NCBI GenBank assembly: GCA_022495995.1
Contig: JAFEMH010000977.1
Location: 114,501-178,500 of the forward strand
Direction of reading: 5' to 3'
Source of the DNA: Adenophora triphylla var. japonica
Taxonomy: Eukaryota; Streptophyta; Magnoliopsida; Asterales; Campanulaceae
Length of the DNA: 64,000 bases
Below are positions 42,841 to 55,182 of this stretch, piece by piece. Under the pieces are notes generated by a model, which worked only from the letters and a program-made list of their open reading frames with translations, was not told the DNA's origin and did no database searches. Both the position numbers and the translations under genes were made by a program. The number at the start of each line of letters is the position of its first letter. Within the stretch, counting starts at the first letter, position 1.

Positions 42841-43003
42841 AGGATTTCTTCCTGAAAATCCGGAACTCTCACTAGAATTGTGCATATGAATGAAGAGAGA
42901 AAGGTGAAATGAACTGCAAATAGAATATGAGAGAAAAATGTGGGTAGCAAAGTGTAAATAAATTTGAATGTGGTGGATCAATTAATGAAGGTATATTAGG
43001 AAG

Positions 43004-43372
43004 TAGGGATGGCCAAAATCGATTTCGATCCGGTTTCGGGCTGAAAATCGCCGGTTCCGGTTTACCAAAATGGCGACCCTTAATCGGCCCGTCGTTGACT
43101 TCGGTCCGGTTCATCCGGTTCCGGTTTTCTCCCCGGTTCGGTCCGATTTTGGACTTTTCCGGTCCGATTCTCTTGAAAACCAAGAAATTTTCATCCGGTT
43201 CCGGGCTTTTTCCGATTCCGGTTCACCAAAATGGCAACCCTTAACCGGCCCGTCGTTGACTCCGGTCCGATTCATCCGGTTCCGACTTTCTCCCCGATTC
43301 GATCCGATTTCGGGCTTTTTCAATCCAATTCCGATTCAATTTTTTGGTTTCGGTCCGATTTGGAAACCCCTA
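43004..43372. mobile_element. hAT-type MITE with CCGGTTC subterminal repeats
   Basis: The 8-base duplication TTAGGAAG is at 42996-43003 and 43373-43380. Ends TAGGGATGGCCAAAATC and, inverted, TAGGGGTTTCCAAATC. The inside is two tandem copies of about 161 bases (from 43065 and 43226) packed with CGGTTCCGG and GGTCCGATT words, like the subterminal transposase-binding repeats of hAT elements. Open frames across it are not genes. Confidence 0.9.
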
Positions 43373-43692
43373 TTAGGAAGGAAGTACTATTAGTAGGGAG
43401 GGGATTTGGATTCTATACAAAAACAAAAGTCAAATCATTTGGCTATGTTTCGATGTTTAGTTAATTTTTAAATTTTATTTTTACATTTTAAAAAATAAAT
43501 ATTTTGAAAATATTTAAATAATTATACTTAAATATATTATTATAGGACGAAAAGAATATTTCAAAAATATTTAAATAACTATACTTAAATATTATTTTAT
43601 TATGGGACAAAAAAAATTATTTTATGAATCCTCACTTCTTCATCAATCATTTTTTTCTTTCTCTATACTTTCTGTCACCTTTTTTTCTTCTA

Positions 43693-43962
43693 CTCCCTTC
43701 CTTTCAATAAAAGCTTTACCAATTGTTTAAAAGGGCGTCTCGTTAAAAACTTCACCATTTCTTTTTTTTTGACAAAAAAAATTTCCTATTTCATCCACTC
43801 ATTCTCTCTCCTATTTCACTATTACACTCACAATATTTTTCAAAGTTACTATTTTTTCCACTCATTTTCTCTTCTATTTTACTATTACACTCATAACATT
43901 TTTAAAATTTTTAATTTGCGTGCCCAAAAAAATTGGTGAAGATATTATTAGGTCGGAGGGAG
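43693..43962. mobile_element. Stowaway-like MITE
   Basis: TA target duplications (43691-43692 and 43963-43964). Ends CTCCCTTCCTTTCAAT and, inverted, CTCCCTCCGACCTAAT. AT-rich interior. It lies about 150 bases upstream of the first glycosyltransferase gene. Confidence 0.75.
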
Positions 43963-44118
43963 TATATCTGTTTATTAATCGAGCTGTCACTCTCAAGTCT
44001 CAACTGAATACGGGCGCGGGACGCCTCTCAGTTCGAAACAAACTACCGCGCTGCACCATCTAAATTCCGATCTTCTCCGGCGATCACCCCCGAATCGCCG
44101 TCCATCTGTCCCTGCAAT

Positions 44119-46627
44119 ATGCGAACTCACAGTCACAGATCCTCGCAACGACCACTCATCAAGGACTTCCTCCTATTCATCTCTTCAGTAATCATCTTCT
44201 ACCTACTATTCTTTCGCCTCCAACCACCACCAACCACCACCATCACCACCACTCTCCGGTCCCCATACACCGCCACCTCTACCTTCACCGCGACTACAAT
44301 TCGCCATATCCTCTTCTCAATCGCATCCTCCTCAAAATCCTACCCTAACCGTCAACCCTACCTCCGTCTCTGGTACAATTCCCAAACCACCCGCTCCTAC
44401 GTCTTCCTGGACCGTCCCGCAGCCAACCCCGACCCCACACTCCCTCCAATTCTAATATCCGGCGACACTTCTCAGTTCCCCTACACTTACCCCCGGGGTC
44501 TCCGCTCCGCCGTCCGCGTCGCACGCATTGTCAAAGAAGCCGTTGAACTGAACGAATCCGACGTCCGCTGGTTCGTCTTCGGCGACGACGATACGGTGTT
44601 TTTCACCGATAATCTGGTTCGTATGCTTTCGAATTACGATCATGAGAAGTGGTATTATATTGGGAGTAATTCTGAGAGTTACGGACAGAATGATAAGTTT
44701 TCGTTTGATATGGCGTTTGGGGGTGGGGGTTTTGCGATAAGTTGTGGATTGGCTAGGGTTTTAGCTAGGGTTTTGGATTCCTGTCTTATGAGGTATCCAC
44801 ATTTGTATGGGAGTGATGCTAGGATTTTCTCATGCCTGGCAGAACTTGGTGTCGAGTTGACTCATGAACCTGGCTTTCATCAGGTTTGTATCGACATTTC
44901 CTTTTTGTTTTTCTGTTTGTCTGATTTATTAGCAATAATGTTTACTGACCGAGCTGTTTGTTTTGGAATTTTGATGTTCTTTACATTTTGTGGTAGAGGT
45001 GTTATGTTGATGCACATTTGATTGATTTGTTTATTGCTTTCTGTCTTTTTTTCACATAAAAGCACGATATCTGCAAATATATGTGAATTAGAAAAAAATC
45101 CGGAAATGTGCCATTCAGATTAGTTTCCAGCTTTGAATATGAACATGTAAATCATGACACGGTTGCATTCAGCTTGTAAACTGAATGATAGTCATTCAGG
45201 CGTGAAACATTAAAGTTTTACCTTGGCTATCTTATACTATATGATTTTGATCAGGCTACAAACGTAAATACAAGTACATAGTTAGCAAGGTCTTCAATGT
45301 AAATTGTTGTAACTTAAGGGTTAGAAGTAGAACTGTTATAACAGAAAGTTGTTAGTCTGTTAGTAAGTTGTAATGTCAGTTAGTCAGTTAGGAGTGAGAC
45401 TAGTCAAGCTTACTTAGTATATATAGTGAGATCTGTTCATCAATAAGACACTCGGATTTACTCCATATTTCTCTCATTGTCTTCAATGGCTTCTCTTCAA
45501 GTTTATCAGATTTTCTTTTATTTTCTCACATATTTCCAAGATATATAGACATCGTACTTGCTGCATGCTAATTCCAGTTACATATTTAAATTCTCAATCC
45601 GTCCCCAAAAGAGGATTGCACTCACCATTTTCGTTTGTCCCCAAGAAAGAGTCGTGTCTCTAAAAGAGGAAATAATTTTGGTCCAATTTTATGAAGGTAC
45701 ATGCAAGAACAACTACATCCTTTAAAAGTTTTACTTGTCAAAGGTGACTATTTGGGACCGTGGGAGTCATAAAACTTGACAAGTTCCTCTTTTCAAGTTT
45801 GATTAGATGTATGTGTGTATGTGTTAATTCTTCTGTGGATGGTACTTAGCTTTGTAATTTATGCCAGGTTGATCTTCGAGGTGATATATTTGGGATGCTC
45901 TCGGGACATCCTCTGTCACCTTTGTTGTCGCTTCATCACTTGGATACTGTGGACCCAATCTTCCCTGGAATGAGAAGGCCTCAAGCTTTGGAACATCTTT
46001 TTGAAGCTGCAGATGCTGATCCTGCCAGGATCCTGCAGCGGGCTATCTGCTATGATAAAGCAAAGTCCTTAACAGTGTCAGTTGCATGGGGTTATGCTGT
46101 TCAGGTGTTTGAAGGAAATCATCTTCTTCCTGATCTCCTTCCTCTGCAGAAAACTTTTAGCCCATGGAAAAGGAGTAGAGATGCTTTCTCAAGCCGTTAT
46201 ATGTTCAATACAAGGGATTACCCAGATAATCCGTGCGAAAGACCTAGTGTTTTTTTTCTGGAAACTGTTATTCCTGATACAAATGGGCTGTACACGTACT
46301 ACAGAAGACATATGTCTGAAAGTTGCTTAAGAACTAAAGAAACTCAGAGTTTGGAACGCATTCAAGTTTATTCAAAGAATCTCGTTTTTAATACTGGAGA
46401 GGTCCTTGTTTTTTATTATACATATATCTATTTAGACATATATGTTGTGTATGTATTTTATTCTTCTCTTTCCTTTTCTTTTTTGTCATTGAAACGTTCA
46501 TATCCTTCCCACTCAGGTTAAGGAACCTCGTCGTCAGTGCTGTGACATCATTTCGACTTCCAATGGCACTATGGAAATTGATATAAGAGAATGTGGAGTT
46601 GATGAATTGATTTCGATGCATGCATAG
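44119..46627 (+). CDS. DUF604/GT31 fringe-like glycosyltransferase, paralogue 1
   Basis: Three exons, all phase 0: 44119-44883, 45868-46401 and 46517-46627, with GT-AG introns of 984 and 115 bases. The protein is 469 residues, a type II membrane protein with a cytosolic basic end and a membrane anchor at about residues 17-32, so a Golgi location is likely. The fringe-like core starts near HILFSIASSSKSYPNR. A DxD-type metal/nucleotide-sugar site is FGDDDT (Asp 156-158), followed by SNSESYGQ and AFGGGGFAISC. Exon 2 carries LSLHHLDTVDPIFPGM and SVAWGYAVQVFEG. The C-terminus is rich in Cys. Family members in Arabidopsis are mostly uncharacterised, so the sugar donor and acceptor are unknown. Confidence 0.9.
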
Positions 46628-48166
46628 AGCTTGTATGTGGATGTTGCTATGACAAGGAAACTTCGGCAGACTGCAGCATTTTATGACTTTCCTAATTGGA
46701 TCATGAGGTACTTCTTAGTCCTTTCTTCTAGTTGGTTTGTATATGGTACATTCAGAGGTATAAGAAAAATATCATATCCTTTACTCGCTATTCTAAGGAA
46801 GGATATCATTAACTCCATGTTCAATTTTGTTTTCCAGATTCATTTTATTTTTGCTGCCCTTTCATGTTTAAGTACTTGCTTATGAATGTTTAGTGGGTTG
46901 ATTAGTGTAGTTTCTGTTCATGTTTATGATGCTGGTTTATACGAATGGTGTAAGACGGCAATTTACATCATTGTGAAAGAGAGTAATTGGCTTTTCAAGA
47001 ATTGCGAACACATTGCGCAAGGAGTTATTCGTTAAAAGGAAAAATTTATTGTGAATAGTTGTTATGAGGGAAAAGGTCATATGGAGCCTGGAATATCATA
47101 AAGGAAAATAATTGTCTTTCTTCCTTGCTTGATCGTGCTCTTCGACTTTTAAGAATAATTTCACATGAAAGTTTTGGTGGTGCTTGGAAGGTGGTGGTGG
47201 TGCTTATTCTTGCAGTTGGCAAATTCAGTACGCTTTTATTTAACAATAGTTGTTTTCTTATTGACAAAAATATATTTTCTTTAATTAGTTATATTTTCAC
47301 AATTAAAACTGTATTTTTTTTAATTAGGAGAACATATTTTTATTAGCTAAAAATATATTTTATTTGATTTGTACTTTTCTTAGTAGTACATGTCGTTTGA
47401 GGATTAGAATTTGTCTCATGTGTGGTAAGAGCCAACATTGTGTTTATGAACATGAACTGTTTGGATCTTTAAACTAGAAGGCTTCAAAAGAGACATGATG
47501 ATGCCTGTATTGGGCAAGATTTGTTTCCGGAGTCTTTTGACCCGTGAATAATTGAGGTTAATTCCATCTCTAAAACATACATAACCTCTTAACTTAATGA
47601 CATACACTTCAAGTTGTGTTAAGCTTTTTGTGGGTGCAAATTTGTTGCTATTGGCTAGTGCCTTGTTGGATTATGTCTTCTGAGCATGCAGGAAAAGTAT
47701 ATTGGACAAGGAAATAATTAGGCTAAAGAAGGATTATCTGTATATACGGCTGATTCTCTGATGAAGATTGCCGTCACAGATGTGTGTATGAAATTGGTAA
47801 TGTAGTGCCAGTGGGCTGTTCTTCTATGAAGCATATGTAGCCACACAATGGTCATTATGGACATTCTGAAATGCTAGTTTGTGTATATATCTAATAACAT
47901 TAATTATTGTAACTTTTTTTTTTTTTGATTTCTTTTTTTTTTAACTTAATGAACTTTATTGTATCTAATGGATGTATCTGGTGTTTTGATGTTAGAGAAG
48001 ATTTAATGCACTGAATGTTTTGTATGTGGAGCATACTGGTTTTTGAATATGATCATATGTAACTTAAACTTTGGACTAGTAAAAATGTAAAATTCCATAC
48101 TCGTTTGACACTCCTCCCTTAATATACTCCCTGATTCTTTGTATCTCTGTTTGATCAAATAAACTA
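46628..48166. other. Intergenic region after paralogue 1
   Basis: Probable 3' UTR followed by AT-rich sequence with T runs at 47918-47942. No gene supported. Short open frames here are AT-rich and without similarity that I recognise. Confidence 0.4.
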
Positions 48167-48274
48167 CTCCCTCCACCCCAAAATGAATGTCCCATTTATT
48201 TTTTTTAATCAAATCCACTCTTGATCAAGAGTAAATTTGGAATTTTTTGGTCATTCATATTGGGGCGGAGGGAG
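48167..48274. mobile_element. Stowaway-like MITE, short
   Basis: TA duplications at 48165-48166 and 48275-48276. Ends CTCCCTCCACCCCAA and, inverted, CTCCCTCCGCCCCAAT, 108 bases. Confidence 0.8.
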
Positions 48275-48394
48275 TAGTTAACAACAAAATAGAGAATAAC
48301 TGATGGAAAAATCTTCTACAAAATGTCCATCAGTAGTATCGTATTAATTAGTGTGTGTCTCTCTCTCTCTCTCTCTTTCTCTCTCCTACCTTCT

Positions 48395-48580
48395 CTTGCA
48401 CCATATTCTCTCTCCAGTGCCACCACCACGGCAGATGCACCACCATCACCACTGTCTTGTCATCTTCTCTCCTCCATTGCATCCTCCTCTGTATGGGGGT
48501 GCTGATAGGATTTTCACTCGCTTGATGGAGCTAGCCAGCTAGGCGTGGATTTGACTCATGAACCTGAATTTCATCAGGTG
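48395..48580 (+). pseudogene. Deleted copy of the DUF604/GT31 first exon
   Basis: CHLLSSIASSSV (about 48460-48491) corresponds to HILFSIASSS of the flanking paralogues. It is joined directly to YGGADRIFTRLMEL and, after a small frame break, GVDLTHEPEFHQ at 48547-48577, which match the end of exon 1. A GT splice donor follows at the same place. The anchor and the whole DDD-containing centre are missing. Bases 48670-48852 may continue it, but I cannot match them to exon 2. Confidence 0.7.
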
Positions 48581-48964
48581 AAATACTACATATGCCGTGT
48601 ACCAAATTCATTTTTTTCTCTCTTTGTTTTTTTATAGGAGTTCAGCTTGTGTGCTTTTAATTTGCTGTAGGTTGATGTTGAAGGGCAATCGTCCTGTTCC
48701 CTCTTTCTTTGAAAGCGTTTTTCTCAGCCTCTTGGTGGGTATATGTATTACACCGGGCACAGTTCTGGCATTTGTTTGGAACTAAAGGCAATAAGGCATC
48801 CCCAACACATTGCAGTCTTTTCACAAAATTCTTATGGATACCTTGGAGATCAGGTACTACTCAGCAGGTTTTTATTTGCCTTTTCTCAATTCTTAATGTT
48901 CCCTTTTTCTTGTAACAACATTTAAAGTGTCATTTTTCATGGATGCATGTAACATACTCTATTA

Positions 48965-49208
48965 CTCTCTCCGTCCCAAAATGAATGACCATTTAGAATT
49001 TAAGGGTCATTTTGAAAATGGTGATTTTTTAATAGAAAAAAATCATAAACAATCTTACTTTTCACTTTCAAAATTTAAGTATATAACTATGATTTTTATT
49101 TTTTTTTTTTGAAAAAAATCATTTAGGCACAAAGTTATTTGAATGTAAAGTTTCAAATGGTCATTCATTTTGGGAGAATAAAGGAAATTGAATTTGGGAC
49201 GGAGGGAT
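48965..49208. mobile_element. Stowaway-like MITE
   Basis: TA at both ends (48963-48964 and 49209-49210). Ends CTCTCTCCGTCCCAAAA and, inverted, ATCCCTCCGTCCCAAA. Confidence 0.75.
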
Positions 49209-49362
49209 TATCTAATTTTTGGCCATCATTTTCTGACAATTAGCTCAATGGTATTTTAAGCAGTAATTATGGCGAGGCAACAAAGATGATTTAGCTTTAG
49301 TAAGAAGAGTTCATTAGAGACAAGTGGGAGAGAGAGGAGCTTTATTTTCTGGATCATAATTA

Positions 49363-49769
49363 GGGTGGGTTTGGCATTGCTTCTGATTTTCTGAAAGTGA
49401 TTTTTCAAAAGTGATTTTAGAAAAATTGATTATTTGTAATAAATACTAAAATTTATAAGTATGTTTGGATAGTATATGTTCAAAACTGATTATTAAAGAT
49501 AAATACCAAAAATGACCTTTATGATATGTATCTCGATATAATAAATGTATAAAAGAGATAGAGGTTATTATTGTAAAAACAACACAAATAACAGCTTCTA
49601 AGAATCACTTTTAGCAAAAGCTGGATCATAGCTGCTTTTACGAAAATACAGTTTTTTGTATTTTAACAGCTTAAAATCATAATCAGTATTTTTATCCAAA
49701 CGCTATTAAAAGTGATTTTAAGCTTCAAAGGTGATTATAAGCCACAAAAAAACACTCCCAAACTCACCC
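49363..49769. mobile_element. Tourist-like (PIF/Harbinger) MITE
   Basis: Target duplication TTA at 49360-49362 and 49770-49772. Inverted ends GGGTGGGTTTGG and, from the right, GGGTGAGTTTGG. The interior has repeated AAAGTGATTTT words in both directions. Confidence 0.85.
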
Positions 49770-49772
49770 TTA

Positions 49773-51430
49773 GTAGTGAGATTGTGTGATTTTCAGTCTA
49801 ATTGTAGCACTATATATTTTACAGTTAGGCTCCTTTTCTCAATTCCTTAAAATATTTTATTTGGTATAATTGTTGGTTATAGGTAACAAAATGTGACAAC
49901 TATTCTCTTGAATATAAGTACACTAGCTTGGACACGGTTTTTTTTTTTTTTTTAATTTAATTTTTTTTTTAAGGGCAAAATGGGAAGAGGATAAATGTAT
50001 GAGGGCAAAATGAGAAAAAACTCATTTGAAACTATTCATTCAACTGTTCACCCATTCTCTCATTTATGCTATAGATGAATTACTGTCCACTTCATGAGAA
50101 TATGATTTAGATGTCTAAGTGAGATTGTCTCTCTCTAGTTTTATTCTTGAACCAAGTATGAAGTATGATTCGGAGTCGAAATTGGGGCCAATGCAGTCTC
50201 ACTGTGTACATTCAATCTAAGGGCGATAGTGGACGCCCGGATTTGGGGCTTTAGAGTTGGATTATATAACACAGTACACTGAATATAACGACTGTAATTA
50301 GATATCCGTAAATAGATGTAATCAATTGGTGGAAGTGACTTCGAAAAGACGGTTTCACCCATAATTGAACTAATTCATGGGATTTTACCATTAACTGAAC
50401 TAAATTCAATATAGAGAACCGGACTACCCTGCCGTAGGACCTCGAATCGGGTGATGAAAGCGCCTTGTGAAATCCTAGCCCTTCACATCAAAATCAATTT
50501 TGCCATTTTTTTCACATGGCGTTTAGCCTAAGTATTTGGCAACCTAGTTAAACACTTTCACTTTACGTAATTATACGTACTCCATTAACCAATTTTGCCA
50601 TTTTTTTCTCATCGTCATTTTAATTAAAGAAGTAGTGTATCTTCCTTAATCTCTAATTAATCCGTTGACCACATAAGGTAATACACATTAACGCCATTAT
50701 TTATTTCTCTTCAAAATTTATCATGTGATGTATGAGTAACTCCCACTTATTAATCATCCAATAATAGAAGCAATATACTGTTGACTTTTCTAAAAAAAAA
50801 TCCCAAAATTTTCTATCTTTTCTAAATTTCTAAATATATGAGAAAATCAATTATACTAAACACATTTGTGTTTGATTGAGCCAAACTTGTGGGGTACCTG
50901 ATCATGCGAGAATAATATTTGGTACAAATACGAACAACCAACAAAACAAACACGATTAAAATAAAAGTGTATATAATCAATATTTGTGTATAAACAGTAT
51001 AAGACGTGTCGGAAGAGAGGCGTATTATCGTGTCCAGGTCTACCTGTATCTGAGAGGGAGTAATAGTATACCCTTTATATAAGTTTTGAAAGAGTTAGAA
51101 TATTATTAGGATTAGGAGTTCTATTCGGCTTGGATCAGATTAGTATCTAAGTAAATATACATGTTGATCGATACCAATAATCTGACAAATAAATAAAAAT
51201 GTGAACCTATTTATTCTGAACTCATATAAACATAAAAAAGCCATGAAGGAATAAGATGGTCATATATAAATGACCAAACTTTTCCCCATGTAAAGCAACA
51301 TCTCATGAATCCTTGATTCTCACTCCCCTTTTATTATGGAATTGGAAACTCATTTAAACTCAATATATAAAAACCTCATAATCTTTTTTCCTACTTTGCC
51401 TACCCCTTTAACTGCGCATTCAAATTAACC
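49773..51430. other. Intergenic region before paralogue 2
   Basis: AT-rich. Poly-T at 49938-49970. I see no gene, repeat family or RNA in this stretch beyond short A/T runs. The last 100 bases are presumably the promoter of the next gene. Confidence 0.4.
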
Positions 51431-51438
51431 TATATAAG
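51431..51438 (+). promoter_or_regulatory. TATA box of paralogue 2
   Basis: TATATAAG 60 bases before the ATG, in a CT/AT-rich context. The spacing would give a short 5' UTR of roughly 30 bases. Confidence 0.5.
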
Positions 51439-51497
51439 AGTATATATATTCATCTTCATCCTAAAATCCCACCTAATTCCTCTCTAAACCTCCCAAC

Positions 51498-54400
51498 ATG
51501 AAATCACCAGCCAAAACCCATTCTTCAATTTGCAAAATAAACATCATCTTAATCTCACTATCCATTTGTATGGTCTTCTATCTTCTCTCCTCCCAATTGC
51601 TCCTCCCAAACAAACCCCTCCACCCTCCCTCCTATTCCCCAACCTCCATCGACCACATAGTCTTTGGCATCGCGTCGAACCAAAAATCGTGGCCCACGCG
51701 AAAAGACTATGTTCGCATGTGGTGGCGGCCCAACCACATGCGAGGTTGTGTTTTCCTTGACAACCACGATAATTTCACGAATCACGATCATACCCTCCCT
51801 CCCATATGCATATCCGAGGACACATCCCGGTTCCGATACACATGGCGAACCCCGTGGGAACGCGGGTCCCGGTCGGCAATCCGAGTGGCCCGCGTCGTGG
51901 CGGAGACGGTGGCACTGAACCATACAAACGTGAGGTGGTTCGTGTTTGGTGACGACGACACACTATTCTTTCCTGACAATTTGGTGAAGACATTGTCGAA
52001 ATACGATGACGGGTTATGGTATTTTATAGGGTCGAATTCGGAGAGTCATGTGCAGAACAAATATTTCTCGTTTAATATGGCATTTGGAGGAGCTGGTTTT
52101 GCTATTAGCTATCCACTTGCTAAAGTGTTGGCAAAGGTTTTTGATTCTTGTTTGGAGAGATATCACCATTTGTACGGAAGTGATGGCAGAATTTCTGCTT
52201 GTTTGGCTGAGCTAGGAGTCGGGTTGACCCGGGAACCTGGCTTCCATCAGGTAATCAATTTTAATTAACCAGTTCCTCTGCTTAAAATGGCTGTACATTA
52301 AAATAATTTTGATGCATACTAATGTGATTTGATGCACTAATTTGGTAAAAAAAATTAACCAGGTAGATTCCAAATCGAGGGTCTATTTCAGGAAGATAAT
52401 GTGGCGTGACAGTCTCATAAATTTATTTATTTTTGAGTTACTTTAAATTTTATTTACCCATCCCAATATATAGTGAAGAACCATGATTTTTAGTAGGAAA
52501 AACTGATTCTCTGACTTTAAAACATATCGTCTGTCAGTTAAAATTGCCAATTTTACTACCTAGTTGTTTTTATAAGTCGTAATTTAGGAACATGTTTTTT
52601 TTTTTAATTTCTAACCACCTAATATCATTTATAGCTAGCGGTATTGAACCCAATACCTTTACAATACCTTTACGACGAAGATACTTAAATATGCTCAAGA
52701 TTCCCGATTGAACACAAGTCCTTTGGCAATTTATTAGAATCGTCAATTCGAAAATACGGGATGGGACGGAATGAAACTATGAAATCCCGCAATTTTACGA
52801 GACGAATCGTCCCGAATTTTTCGCGGGACATAAAATCCTCGTCCCGTCCCATCCCACCTCGGGAAACGGGACAATGCGGGACAAAAAGACGCTAATATTA
52901 TAAAGCTAAAATCTAATTGAGATGATGCCAAAACATTAAATTGAAAATATAAGATTATTTTTTTGCAATCCAACAAAATAAAAACTTGATAAATTCATAA
53001 AATATCTTAATCAATACAAAAAATCAATGAATAGTTGAAAAAAAAAAACTAAGAATTAAGTGATAAAATACCTTTAAGGTTTAAAAATTTAAAATTAAAA
53101 TTAAAATTAAAATTATAAAAATGCGGGTCCATCCCGACTTGTCCCACGTCCCAAACGGGATGTCCCAAATAGGCCCGCTTTTATATAGGCTCGCTTTTAT
53201 ACGAGATTAGAATATACTATCCCATCTCGTCTAATTTGTATGGCGGAACGGGACGATATCAAATTTGACAGCTCTACAATTTATGAACATGTTAAAACTG
53301 TTAATTATATACTCCCTCCGTCCTTAAAAGATTATCCTGTTATACATTTTGCAATTATTAAGAGAGTTTCACCTTTTTGTACCTTAGTAAATTTGCACTA
53401 ACATTCATACCTAAATTTAAAAATGGGACATATTTTTTGGGACAAGTCAAAATGACAAATAGAACAATCTTTCAGGGAGGGAGGGAGTACTATTAAAAAA
53501 ACTGTTAATTATATACTCCCTCCGTCCTTAAAAGATTATCCTGTTATACATTTTGCAATTATTAAGGAAGAGCTTCACCTTCTTGTACCTTAGTAAATTT
53601 GCACTAACATTCATACCTAAATTTAAAAATGGGATATACTTTTTGAGACAAGTCAAAATGGCAAATAGAACAATCTTTCAGGGAGAGAGGGAGGGAGTAC
53701 TATTAAAAAAACTGCAAGTCCGTCAAATAGTAATATAATAGTTTTAATTGGCGAACAGAAAAAAAATAGAAAAAACTTTTACTAGGTACTCATAAATAGT
53801 AAATAACTTTTTGAGCGTTAGGATTTATTTTTATAAGAGTTTCTCATTTATCAACATTTGAAATTAATCAATTGCTTTATAAAATTATATTTAATTTGAT
53901 ATTTTATGTGAAATGAAAAATTATATCAGATTGATGTTAGAGGAAGCATGTTTGGAATATTGGCATCACATCCATTGACACCATTGATATCCCTCCACCA
54001 CCTGGATTACACGGACCCAATCTTCCCGGGTCTAACAAGAACAAAGGCTTTACAACACCTACACAAATCTGCAAATCTTGATCCCCAAAGGATCTTACAA
54101 CAAACGGTTTGCTACGATCGATGGTTTTCTTGGACAATTTCAATATCATGGGGTTACGCGGTCCAAGTTTTTAGTAAACACCTTTTATTACCTGATGTTC
54201 TTCGTACTCAACAAACGTTCAAACCTTGGAATAACGCCAACCCTTTAAACATGTATAGTTTTGATGTTAGGGAACAAGACCATGATCCGTGTACAAGACC
54301 TACTACCTTTTTCTTCGATAGACTGTCGACTGGCATGAATGGAATAGATACGTATTACAAGAAAATGAAGGAAAATTGCTCGGTAGATGTGGCTTCACCA

Positions 54401-55182
54401 AGGAAGCTAGAGGAGATTAGAGTTTTGACGCAAAAAATGGACCTCGGCATTAGACAGGTAAAATCCTTATAAGAGTTTTATGATATATCCCCCTTATTCA
54501 TTTTTTATTCAATCAATGGAACCCATTTTCATACTATTGATAACACAGATCCATTTACTATTTCCTACCTCACTTTATCTTTCTTACCTTACTTTTCATA
54601 CTCACGACACTTACACTTTTTCTTAATGCCTGTATTCAAAATAAAATTGTACTCCCTCCATCCCACCTCAAGGTTCAACCTTTCCTTTTTGGGCCGTCCC
54701 ACCTCAAGGTTTCCTTCCTTAAATGGAAAGTTTTTCATATATTTATACCCTTATCATCTCCATATATTTACAAAAAAACCATTCTCTCTCCTATTCCCTA
54801 CCACACAAACTTATTATTCCTCCCACTCATTCTCTCTCCTATTAAATATTTTTAACTTTTACATTCTCTCTCCTATTCCCTACCACACATTTAACTTTTA
54901 CATTCTCTCTCCTCAAATTTTCTACTCATTTTAAATAAATTTCTTAAGAAGCGTGTCCACCTCAAGGTTGAACCTTGAGGTGGGACTGAGGGAGTAACTT
55001 TTAGTGGGACGAGTGACAGTTTTTCAGTTCACAAATCTAATAATCTGTATTTGTTGTTTTTGATGAATTAGTTGCAGGCACCAAGAAGGCAATGTTGCGA
55101 TGTATTGCCTTCTTCAAAAGGAAACATAATGGAGATTGGCATTAGAGAATGTAAAGAAGATGAGCTTGTTTACATGCACTAG
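51498..55182 (+). CDS. DUF604/GT31 fringe-like glycosyltransferase, paralogue 2
   Basis: Exons 51498-52250, 53930-54457 and 55072-55182, phase 0 throughout, with introns of 1679 and 614 bases. The protein is 463 residues. Signal anchor at about residues 14-33 (IILISLSICMVFYLL). The core begins HIVFGIASNQKSW. The DxD-type site FGDDDT has Asp 152-154, then SNSESHVQ and AFGGAGFAISY. Exon 2 has SLHHLDYTDPIFPGL and SISWGYAVQVF. The last exon ends in RRQCCD and a short acidic tail, as in paralogue 1. Intron positions are identical to paralogue 1, so the two are a tandem duplication. Both introns carry MITEs. Exon 3 may start at 55072 or 55078. Confidence 0.9.
52735..53276. mobile_element. hAT-type MITE in intron 1 of paralogue 2
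   Basis: The 8-base duplication CAATTTAT is at 52727-52734 and 53277-53284. Ends TAGAATCGTCAATTCG and, inverted, TAGAGCTGTCAAATTTG. The subterminal regions are packed with GGGAC/GTCCC words in both orientations. The centre is A/T-rich with AAATTAAAATT repeats. Confidence 0.88.
53311..53702. mobile_element. Tandemly duplicated Stowaway-like MITE in intron 1 of paralogue 2
   Basis: Two copies of a CTCCCTCCGTCC...GGGAGGGAG unit begin at 53311 and 53515, period about 204 bases including the flanking AAAAAACTGTTAATTATAT. The duplication therefore copied the element with its flank and is not two independent insertions. The copies differ at only a few sites. Confidence 0.85.
54652..54994. mobile_element. 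Stowaway-like MITE in intron 2 of paralogue 2
   Basis: TA duplications 54650-54651 and 54995-54996. Ends CTCCCTCCATCCCACC and, inverted, CTCCCTCAGTCCCACC. Inside is a CACCTCAAGGTT repeat near both ends and a duplicated CATTCTCTCTCCT block (54780-54915). Confidence 0.85.

Noticed and set aside
43010..43380. Open frames of about 70-107 codons on both strands
   Set aside because: They arise from the CCGGTTC repeats of a hAT MITE with clear target duplications.
48670..48852. Second exon of the deleted glycosyltransferase copy
   Set aside because: The translation in any frame does not match exon 2 of the flanking genes, so I left it unassigned.
51558..51993. Minus-strand open frames of 60-120 codons opposite paralogue 2
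   Set aside because: They are shadows of the GC-rich first exon, whose plus-strand product is clearly a GT31 protein.
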